33,709 nt of DNA, taken from contig CAKZPK010000099.1 in NCBI GenBank assembly GCA_937139035.1, positions 1 to 33,709 of the forward strand, written 5' to 3'. The position numbers were made by a program, and so were the translations under genes. Position 1 is the first letter of the stretch. Every line of letters starts with the position of its first letter. The DNA comes from an uncultured Crocinitomix sp. Its GTDB lineage: Bacteria > Bacteroidota > Bacteroidia > Flavobacteriales_D > Crocinitomicaceae. Shown piece by piece: positions 25,799 through 33,709 of this stretch. The notes under the pieces were generated by a model, which was not told the origin of the DNA, ran no database searches, and saw only the letters and a list, made by a program, of their open reading frames with translations.

Positions 25799-28700
25799 AT
25801 GAAAGCTAAGCTTGTCGTATTATTTATAGGTTGTTTTATCATGTCGAATGTTAATGCCCAAACAATTTTCGCACGTTCAAATGGAGATTGGGATCAAACC
25901 ACTGTATGGTCAATAATTGGAACAGGAGGTGCTTCTTGTGGATGCACACCGGGAATTGGTGATGATGTTTTGATTGATGGTTTTGATGTAGATATTGATG
26001 CTGGAACAGGAGATGTTACAGTGAATAGTGTCAAAATTACAAATGCAACTGGTTCTGATGTTCGTTTGCGCGTTCAAGCCGGATCAACACTCACCGTAAC
26101 TACAGACTTCGAAATTGAAAGCAACTCTGCTGGTAATGATGCAGAGTTAACTGTGGTTGGAACAGGTTCTTCGTTGGATGTTTTAGACGATTTTTTGGCA
26201 GATCAAGATGCTGGAGATGATTTGTTGATAGATATAGATGATAATGCACAGGTCAATATTTCAGATGACGCTAATTTCCTTCAGGACGGGGGAGATGATA
26301 TGGAGCTTAACATGAATTTGAATTCAGGAACTCAGGCGCAATGGAATGTTGCTGGAAATATGCTAGTAGACCATGATGGTGGAGATGATATTCGGCTTTT
26401 AACTGATGATGTATCAAGCCTTTTAAATGTGGACGGTAATCTTACCATAAACTTGAATTCTGGATTAGATGATGATATGACATTTAATCTTGACGGTGGA
26501 GATTTTGATATAGAGGGAGATATTATTGTTACAAGAGCATCAACAACTGGATTTATCGCTGTTGATATGGATGGCGGAGATTTGGACTGCGATAATTTTA
26601 CAGCAACTTCGAGCGGAACCTCATCTATAGGTGATATTAGAATTCAAATTGACGGTGCTTCCCAATTCAACTGTAATTTCTTTGATGCTACAATTTCAGG
26701 TGGAGATGATTTGAGTTTAAGAGTCAATGAAAACAACGGAACAACGGGGCAAATAAATATTGATAATGATTTTACGGTTCAGGTAACTGGTGGTGATGAT
26801 TTTGAAATGTTATTGGCACAAGATAATTCTCAATTTAATGTATCAAATGATGTGGACATTACTTTTGCTGGTGGAGATGATTTGGATTTGTTTTTGGATA
26901 ATGATGCGACTTGGAATATTGACGGAGATTTAACAATTGTTTCATCTGGCACAGGTTCACAAGAAATTGATTTAGCAGGCGGATCAGATGACCCTACATT
27001 GAGTGTTGGAGGGAGTTTTTCTTGGACAAATCAAACGGGTAATATTGATGTTTTGGTAGATTTAAATAGTGGTACTTTTTCTACTGTAGGTGATTTTTCT
27101 TTAATAAATGCAACGGGTGGAGATGATATAGATCTTCAATTGGATGATGATGCTTTATTGTCAATTGGAGGTGATTTTACGGCAGAAATAACAGGAGGAG
27201 ATGATATTCGAATTGGTTTGGGTGAAAACGTTGCTTTAAGTACGGCCGAGATTAATGTGGGCGGAGATGCTAATATTTTACTAACATCAAATGCTGCTCC
27301 TGCGCCAATTTGGTATGTTCGTGTTTTTGAAAATACACGATTTATTGTTGGAGATGATTTGGTTTTAACTACAGATTTTACAACTACGGGGCTTTGTCTA
27401 TTTAGTGTTACAAATACTGCAGAACTTGTTGTTGCAGATGATATAGATTTAAATGCTATTGGTTCTGGAGAGTTGGAGTTGCGACTGGATGGTGATAGTT
27501 TTTTACGTATAGGCGGAAATTTTTTAAGGGGCGCAAGTCCTAATAATTTTGGCGAATTTGATGCAACAGCAGGTAATGGCACTGTTGAATATATGGGGGC
27601 GGCAGCACAAGTAATTGCAGAGGATGATGGGGGAGGAGGAGATAGTTTCCAATACATGAATTTAGAAATTGACAATTCGTTTGGAACAATACCACAATTA
27701 ACGTTAGAAGGTGATGTAACTGTTCGTGGTAATTTAACAATGAATGATGGTGTTGTTGCTTCTGATGTGACTGACATTTTAATTGTTGCAAATGATGGGA
27801 CAAGTTCAGGTGCGTCTGATAACAGTTATGTGGACGGATATATGCGGAAGGTTGGTAATGATGCTTTTACTTTTCCAACTGGTGACGGAGGGTTTTATGG
27901 ACCAATTGGAATTTCTGCTCCTACAGGAACAACCCACCAATTTGAGGCGCAATACTTTTTAGTTCGTCCAGATGATGATGGCTTTGATGAAACGAGTTTG
28001 GATGGAACATTAGATCATATATCTTTAGTAGAATATTGGAAATTGAATCGTACTTCAGGAACATCTACACCAACGGTGACTTTGTCTTGGGATTCACCCA
28101 GAAGTGGCGGAATTGTAAACGAAGCTGATTTACGATTTGCGCGTTGGGATGGTGCTATATGGCGCGATTTGGGAGCAGCTTCTGTTTCAGGAACTCCAAC
28201 TTCAGGCACGCTTGATAATAGTGTTGGAATTACAGCGTATTCTGATTCTAATCCATATGCCATTGCTACTATAGATCCTCTAAATCCATTGCCAATTGAA
28301 TTAACAGCTTTTACAGCGACTTTACAAAATGGAGTAGTGGCACTTAATTGGACGACAAAATCAGAAATCAACAATAATTATTTCACGTTAGAAAAAAGTA
28401 TAGATGGAATTAATTGGACAGCATTTGTACAACTTGATGCTGCAGGTAATAGTAGTGTTGAAATTAATTATCGTTACATAGATGAGGATCCTTATTTGGG
28501 AGTTTCTTATTACCGTCTTAAGCAAACAGATTTTGATTTAGCGACGACCTATTTTGGGCCAATTGCAGTACAATTGGTGGATGATTTATCTTTATTTCCG
28601 AACCCTGCTAGTGGAATAGTGAATATTGTTGGAGAGTCAGATCCTGCAAGTGTCCAATTGTTTAATTTGCAAGGACAAAAAGTCCCCGTTCACTTTAGCA

Positions 28701-28801
28701 ATATTCCTGGACGATTGCTTCTTGATACCAAGGATTTAGCAAATGGAACTTATTACCTCCAATTCGCTTCAGAAATTAAAAGGTTAGTGGTTCAACACTA
28801 G
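25799..28801 (+). CDS. Giant acidic GGDD-repeat T9SS-exported protein
   Basis: 1000 residues with a signal peptide (1-20, cleaved near VNA-QT). The opening FARSNGDWDQTTVWSIIGTG with GIGDDVLIDGFDVDID resembles the N-terminal cap found before beta-solenoid repeats in many Bacteroidota surface proteins. Residues about 130-500 hold repeats of 26-30 residues, each marked by GGDD or AGDD (at 138, 164, 194, 301, 331, 358, 440 and 466), followed by alternating hydrophobic residues and a GDFT/GDLT turn; the region is extremely acidic. After that come a linker (590-830), a fibronectin-like domain common in T9SS cargo (834-925; LPIELTAFTATLQNG, YYRLKQTDFD) and a type A sorting domain (930-1000; LFPNPASGIV). 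It is probably an adhesin or surface filament; no catalytic site is visible. Confidence 0.82.
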   Translation: MKAKLVVLFIGCFIMSNVNAQTIFARSNGDWDQTTVWSIIGTGGASCGCTPGIGDDVLIDGFDVDIDAGTGDVTVNSVKITNATGSDVRLRVQAGSTLTVTTDFEIESNSAGNDAELTVVGTGSSLDVLDDFLADQDAGDDLLIDIDDNAQVNISDDANFLQDGGDDMELNMNLNSGTQAQWNVAGNMLVDHDGGDDIRLLTDDVSSLLNVDGNLTINLNSGLDDDMTFNLDGGDFDIEGDIIVTRASTTGFIAVDMDGGDLDCDNFTATSSGTSSIGDIRIQIDGASQFNCNFFDATISGGDDLSLRVNENNGTTGQINIDNDFTVQVTGGDDFEMLLAQDNSQFNVSNDVDITFAGGDDLDLFLDNDATWNIDGDLTIVSSGTGSQEIDLAGGSDDPTLSVGGSFSWTNQTGNIDVLVDLNSGTFSTVGDFSLINATGGDDIDLQLDDDALLSIGGDFTAEITGGDDIRIGLGENVALSTAEINVGGDANILLTSNAAPAPIWYVRVFENTRFIVGDDLVLTTDFTTTGLCLFSVTNTAELVVADDIDLNAIGSGELELRLDGDSFLRIGGNFLRGASPNNFGEFDATAGNGTVEYMGAAAQVIAEDDGGGGDSFQYMNLEIDNSFGTIPQLTLEGDVTVRGNLTMNDGVVASDVTDILIVANDGTSSGASDNSYVDGYMRKVGNDAFTFPTGDGGFYGPIGISAPTGTTHQFEAQYFLVRPDDDGFDETSLDGTLDHISLVEYWKLNRTSGTSTPTVTLSWDSPRSGGIVNEADLRFARWDGAIWRDLGAASVSGTPTSGTLDNSVGITAYSDSNPYAIATIDPLNPLPIELTAFTATLQNGVVALNWTTKSEINNNYFTLEKSIDGINWTAFVQLDAAGNSSVEINYRYIDEDPYLGVSYYRLKQTDFDLATTYFGPIAVQLVDDLSLFPNPASGIVNIVGESDPASVQLFNLQGQKVPVHFSNIPGRLLLDTKDLANGTYYLQFASEIKRLVVQH

Positions 28802-28803
28802 CA

Positions 28804-29223
28804 TCATTTTGCTTGAAAAACAATTTCTGTTTGTTTCCCCCATTTGTATTTGGCATGATAAATTAGTGAACCGTTTTCGGTATAAATGTAATGGTCACCG
28901 GTCTGAAAACTATTGTCAAATTCTTTAGATTCATGAACTTTGCCGTTTTCGTAATAGGTTATAAAATCACCATGTACTTTACCTTTATAGAAATTCTTTG
29001 ACAAAGAAAGATTTCCGTTGCCATAAAAATTTTCGCATAAACCTGTAAAGCCCTCACGTGGCTCAGTTAAGTAGAAGTTATTATAAGGTAAGTCAAAAGC
29101 TAATTCATTGCAATCACAATAAGTTATTTCTTCATCTACAATTGGATCTTGTGATTCGTGTTCCATTTCTCCGCAAGCAACAATAAAAAACGAAAAAAGA
29201 ACTATCACAAAAGAATGATGCAT
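28804..29223 (-). CDS. Small lipoprotein with YwqK/MORN-like repeats
   Basis: Starting at the ATG at 29223 gives 139 residues with a lipoprotein signal (MHHSFVIVLFSFFIVAC, lipid cysteine C17); the frame runs 15 codons further up but that part is not signal-like. The second half has short repeats of the YwqK/MORN type (NFYGNGNLSLSKNFYKGKVH, YYENGKVHESKEFDNSFQTG, YTENGSLIYHAKYKWGK). Databases often call this family an 'antitoxin', but there is no toxin here and such repeats are common in Bacteroidota lipoproteins. Its stop lies 2 bases from that of the convergent repeat protein. A one-mismatch -7 (TAACTTTA, 29245-29252) precedes it. Confidence 0.75.
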   Translation of the reverse strand: MHHSFVIVLFSFFIVACGEMEHESQDPIVDEEITYCDCNELAFDLPYNNFYLTEPREGFTGLCENFYGNGNLSLSKNFYKGKVHGDFITYYENGKVHESKEFDNSFQTGDHYIYTENGSLIYHAKYKWGKQTEIVFQAK

Positions 29224-29268
29224 ATATATAAGTTTTATAAAGGCTAAAGTTAAGGAATTCTTGCGCAC

Positions 29269-29304
29269 AAAAAAAGAGGCTACTCTAACTAGAATAGCCT
29301 CTTT
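29269..29304 (-). terminator. Terminator of the glycine-rich T9SS gene
   Basis: Perfect 10-bp stem AAAGAGGCTA / TAGCCTCTTT (29273-29282 with 29295-29304), followed on the minus strand by a seven-T run (29269-29275), 15 bases past the stop codon at 29320. Confidence 0.9.
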
Positions 29305-29319
29305 CCATTATGCAATGTT

Positions 29320-31353
29320 TTATTGCTTTATCAGTTTTATGGTTTTGTTATTTTCATCTTGAGAAACTTTTACGAAATATGTTCCATTTGCAAGGTGTGT
29401 TAAAGAAATAATTTCTTGATTAACACCCGTTCCGTTGATGATTTGTTCTCCGTTTGCATTAATTAGCTTATAAGAGAAATTTCCTTCCAAAGCAATTGTT
29501 ATTTCGTCAATTGCTGGGTTAGGATATAAGGATAGTAAACTACCATTTAACTCATCAATTCCAACTTGACTACCAATAACCGCAGTTATAGAATTGCTGC
29601 ATCCTTCTGCATCCTCTACTACTAAAACATAAGTACCTGCAGTAAGTCCAATTAAATCTTCTGTATCATCAAAATCTCCAGTTTCGTCATTGTCCCAATC
29701 ATATGTATAAGGAACAAATCCACCAGTTACGATAACGGCAATTTCTCCGTCATCTCCAAAAATTTCATCTGTAGTAATATATTCAATTTGAATAGAATCT
29801 TTAACCTCTACTTCAATCTCAGCTTCATTTACGCAATCATTGTCATCTGTTCCAGTTACAACAAGTGTAATTGTTCCAATTTCAAATGGTACATACTCAA
29901 CTCCATCAGTAATCATGTCAGGTGTCCATGTGTAGTCAGTTGCTCCAGTTCCTGAAGCAGTGAATCCTTGACCTAAGCAAATTTTATCATCATCAACAGT
30001 TGCAATAACTTCTGGTAAAGCATTTACAAGTACATCAATACTAGCTTCATTTTCGCATCCAGTTAAATCATTCGTTCCAATAACTGTGAAAGTAGTTGTT
30101 CCAACCTCTGGTAAATATGGCGCTCCTTCAGAAACATCACCTGGTGACCATTCATAGTCATCAGCATCTCCACCTGATTCAAGAATTATTGTTTCACCTT
30201 CGCAAACTTCAGTTTCATCAGATGAGATTGTAACCTCCGGTAATTCGTAAACTTCAACATCAATTGAAGCAGCACAATCAGTAGGATCATCACTAGTAGC
30301 TGTGTACGTAATAATTCCAGTTGTTAGTGGTTCAAACTCAACGTCATCTTCCACACCCATGTCCCATGAAATTGTTCCGTCACCTTCACCATCAAGTGTA
30401 ATAGTTTCACCAAAACAAATTTCTGTTTCTGTTGCTGTTACAGTAATAGGAGTACATAAAACTGTAATAACAATTTGTCCGTGACCCGTATTTGCGCCTT
30501 GCGTGTGAACAACGTCTGTTGCTCCAGGATCATTATAGCTAGATCCGCCGCCACCTCCAGCAAAACAAACACCAGCTCCGCCTCCATAATAGCCGCCGCC
30601 ACCGCCGCCGCCAGAAGTACATCCGGTTCCTCCGCATGAACATGTGCTCAGCCCAGAAGGAGCGCAAACAGAGTTACCTCCAAGTCCTAATGACCCACTT
30701 CCTCCGACAATGGCACCACTGCACCAGCACGAATTATTTCCGCCAACTCCGCCAGAAACAGCAGTTCCTGCTCCTCCACGGATACATGGTCCGCTCGCAG
30801 TTTCTGTTAATCCCATTTGTGCGGTTAATCCACCACCAGCGCCAGAACCTGCAGTCGATTTATATACTCCGCTTCCATTACCGGCAACACCTCCGCCGCC
30901 TCCAGCGACTATAACACGGTTTGCTAATCCTGTGCCACCTTGTCTAATATCAGAAGCTCCACCGCCTCCAGCAGCAATAACTTCAGTACCTCCGCAAGAC
31001 TCAATATCTCCACCTCCATTGTATCCGCCAGAAACCATAGAGCCTTCTCCGCCGACATATAAGTATAGTGTTTCTCCGGGGGTTACGGGTAGTAAACCAG
31101 TTACTTGTCCTCCGTTTCCAGCATCAATAGAAATATCACTGGTTCCTCCCCAGCCAATTGTAGTTCCTTCAATGTCCCCACCTTCAGCACCCAGAACATT
31201 AAATTGGACTTCTGTCACACCAAGAGGCACCACAAAGGTTTGCATTCCTCCAGTATAATCAAAAGTCGTAGCAACCTGTCCATAGACAGCGCTAGTGAGC
31301 AATAATGCACCTAGCATTGTTACCCTTTTAAAGTCAAAGTATTTTTTTTTCAT
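29320..31353 (-). CDS. Glycine-rich (ALK/LTK-type) and Ig-like repeat T9SS-exported protein
   Basis: 677 residues with a signal peptide (1-25, cleaved near VYG-QV). Residues 27-298 form a glycine-rich domain that opens with TFDYTGGMQTFVVPLGVTEV and continues with GGGGASDIR, VIVAGGGGGVAG and GGGGGGGYYGGGAGV, closing with GGGGGSSY and GHGQIVITV; this is the layout of the glycine-rich domain family that includes animal ALK/LTK receptors. It contains many cysteines in the 190-263 region. Three Ig/PKD-like repeats of about 72 residues follow (301-370, 372-444, 446-518), each with an EIC/EVC/KIC start. A SprB-type repeat (520-594) and a type A sorting domain (605-677; LYPNPAIDEI) end the protein. 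Probably a surface adhesin. Confidence 0.85.
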   Translation of the reverse strand: MKKKYFDFKRVTMLGALLLTSAVYGQVATTFDYTGGMQTFVVPLGVTEVQFNVLGAEGGDIEGTTIGWGGTSDISIDAGNGGQVTGLLPVTPGETLYLYVGGEGSMVSGGYNGGGDIESCGGTEVIAAGGGGASDIRQGGTGLANRVIVAGGGGGVAGNGSGVYKSTAGSGAGGGLTAQMGLTETASGPCIRGGAGTAVSGGVGGNNSCWCSGAIVGGSGSLGLGGNSVCAPSGLSTCSCGGTGCTSGGGGGGGYYGGGAGVCFAGGGGGSSYNDPGATDVVHTQGANTGHGQIVITVLCTPITVTATETEICFGETITLDGEGDGTISWDMGVEDDVEFEPLTTGIITYTATSDDPTDCAASIDVEVYELPEVTISSDETEVCEGETIILESGGDADDYEWSPGDVSEGAPYLPEVGTTTFTVIGTNDLTGCENEASIDVLVNALPEVIATVDDDKICLGQGFTASGTGATDYTWTPDMITDGVEYVPFEIGTITLVVTGTDDNDCVNEAEIEVEVKDSIQIEYITTDEIFGDDGEIAVIVTGGFVPYTYDWDNDETGDFDDTEDLIGLTAGTYVLVVEDAEGCSNSITAVIGSQVGIDELNGSLLSLYPNPAIDEITIALEGNFSYKLINANGEQIINGTGVNQEIISLTHLANGTYFVKVSQDENNKTIKLIKQ

Positions 31354-31486
31354 ATAGAATTGTTTTGTAAATCCTAAGTTAACGAATTAATTTGTCATTG
31401 AACAATGAGTTATGGTGAGGGAACAGGTATTGTTGTGAATAATTAAAAATCAAGATAATTTTCTAACACATTTAAACTCAATAGAT

Positions 31487-31494
31487 CAAAGATA
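31487..31494 (-). promoter_or_regulatory. Candidate -7 element of the glycine-rich T9SS gene
   Basis: Minus-strand TATCTTTG matches TAnnTTTG; it implies an unusually long leader of roughly 130 bases before the ATG at 31353. The rest of the 31354-31530 gap is AT-rich, with no gene. Confidence 0.35.
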
Positions 31495-31530
31495 TGTAGT
31501 GAAAAAAAACTGTGAATTTTTCTACGAAAG

Positions 31531-31562
31531 TTTGGTTACCGCATAAAGATACCTTATATTTG
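31531..31562 (+). promoter_or_regulatory. Sigma-A promoter of the initiator tRNA
   Basis: TTTG (31531-31534), a 20-base spacer and TATATTTG (31555-31562): a complete match to the Bacteroidota consensus TTTG-N19-21-TAnnTTTG. It is the best promoter in the window and lies 51 bases before the tRNA. Confidence 0.85.
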
Positions 31563-31613
31563 CACTCGCTTAAACGAAAGCATTTAAAAAGATATTTATT
31601 ACCAACGATATAT

Positions 31614-33265
<1,652 letters not shown>

Positions 33266-33273
33266 TGCCTCTA

Positions 33274-33528
33274 TTATTTAAGTTCATTTACATTAATGCC
33301 TAGCTTTGATAACCGATTCATCTGCTGAATAACGATTCTAGCATATTCCTCTAGCTGTTCAATCGTTTGCTTTGCAATTTCATCTGTCAAATGTTCAAAG
33401 CCTTTCATGGTTTTTAATCTTGCCACTGTTAACTTCTGTTTGCATCTTGCTTTAAATGCTTTCAGCTTGGCTAACTCTTCTCTAATTTTTGCTCTTCTTA
33501 ATTCATTTTTTTCTTTTAAATCACTCAT
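33274..33528 (-). CDS. Small charged coiled-coil protein upstream of the recombinase
   Basis: Starting at the ATG at 33528 gives 84 residues (MSDLKEKNELRRAKIREELA...); the frame extends 13 codons up to a TTG, which I consider less likely. The protein is almost entirely helical by composition: K/R/E-rich heptads (REELAKLKAFKARCKQKL) followed by a second helix (TDEIAKQTIEQLEEYARIVI). I do not recognise a family. The 8-base gap to the recombinase and the shared strand suggest co-expression, and a role as an accessory or directionality protein is only a guess. A -7-like TAAATTTA lies almost on the ATG, so a leaderless transcript is possible. Confidence 0.6.
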   Translation of the reverse strand: MSDLKEKNELRRAKIREELAKLKAFKARCKQKLTVARLKTMKGFEHLTDEIAKQTIEQLEEYARIVIQQMNRLSKLGINVNELK

Positions 33529-33630
33529 TTTAAATTTACACTGCACGAACCATTTTGGCTTATCCAATAATCATTCGTTACCATCTCTACTTGCTCTGGC
33601 TCATCCAGTAGCGTTTTCTATTTAAAATCA

Positions 33631-33669
33631 AATGATGATTCTTCACACGCACACGTATGAATCATTATT
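33631..33669. repeat. Imperfect inverted repeat upstream of the recombinase operon
   Basis: AATGATGATTC (33631-33641) and GAATCATTATT (33659-33669) are complementary over 11 positions with one G-T pair, separated by 17 bases. It lies about 100 bases upstream of the small coiled-coil gene and could be an operator or protein-binding site. The rest of 33529-33709 contains no gene that I can support. Confidence 0.35.
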
Positions 33670-33709
33670 TATGCTTTGTCATGCGTTTAACGCTGCCAAT
33701 TTTACCTTT

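Noticed and set aside
26186-27298. GGDD motifs suggesting a GGDEF diguanylate cyclase, and the repeated GGTGGAGATGAT DNA suggesting a CRISPR-like array
   Set aside because: The motifs lie in an exported beta-repeat protein with a signal peptide and T9SS domain, without cyclase fold motifs. The DNA repeats are coding, short, divergent and in frame, without constant-length spacers.
27136-27777. 213-codon open frame antisense to the GGDD-repeat protein
   Set aside because: It is a shadow of repetitive low-complexity codons; its composition (S/P/K-rich, no domain) is not protein-like.
28804-29223. YwqK-family 'antitoxin' as part of a toxin-antitoxin system
   Set aside because: The protein is a lipoprotein with MORN-like repeats and has no toxin partner; its neighbours are T9SS cargo genes.
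30644-31258. 204-codon proline-rich open frame on the + strand
   Set aside because: It is the antisense shadow of the glycine-rich domain (GGN codons read as proline), with no start context or independent support.

Overview
The window is AT-rich chromosomal DNA from a Bacteroidota bacterium, most likely a marine-type Flavobacteriales relative. Four lines of evidence support this. It carries a gliding-motility ABC-transporter gene (gldG). Five genes encode exported proteins, each with an N-terminal signal peptide and a C-terminal type IX secretion (T9SS) type A sorting domain. The gene block bamD-rpoZ-coaBC-DUF4835-recN is typical of the phylum. Several genes are preceded by the Bacteroidota sigma-A -7 element TAnnTTTG, while Shine-Dalgarno sequences are almost absent.

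Layout. 1-2673 (+): the 3' part of gldG, cut by the window edge, followed by a DUF4340 gene. 2854-4934 (+): a cysteine desulfurase and a secreted MepA-type murein endopeptidase, each with its own promoter. 5098-10174 (-): a large secreted PNGase F-like protein with a LamG insertion, a DUF423 membrane protein and a DUF4476 protein. 10229-15248 (-): a five-gene housekeeping run, transcribed bamD > rpoZ > coaBC > DUF4835 > recN, with zero to a few bases between most genes. 15422-16687 (+): an alpha-oxoamine synthase (serine palmitoyltransferase / cysteate acyltransferase type), closed by a strong bidirectional terminator shared with a convergent periplasmic thioredoxin. 17336-20682: a short MenE, an overlapping convergent CPBP protease, a YafK-like L,D-transpeptidase and a VanW protein. 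20810-23961 (+): two tandem paralogous T9SS cargo proteins. 24108-25490 (+): an MscS-type channel. 25799-31353: a 1000-residue acidic repeat T9SS protein, a small YwqK-repeat lipoprotein and a glycine-rich (ALK/LTK-type) T9SS protein with Ig-like repeats. 31614-31686 (+): an initiator tRNA-Met with a near-perfect promoter. 31646-33709: the left end of an integrated element, with a large serine recombinase whose last 13 codons are read from the antisense strand of the tRNA, and a small coiled-coil gene just upstream of it.

How the parts relate. Most genes are core functions: envelope assembly (BamD), peptidoglycan trimming (MepA, L,D-transpeptidase, VanW), CoA and menaquinone synthesis, Fe-S/thiolation sulfur supply, DNA repair and membrane lipid synthesis. 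The secreted T9SS cargo is the accessory layer. The best candidates for a second look are the tRNA-fMet/serine-recombinase junction at the right end, the GGDD-repeat protein, the split PNGase F-like enzyme and the glycine-rich surface protein. I do not see a defence system, CRISPR array or biosynthetic cluster. The mobile element runs off the right edge, so its cargo is not visible.
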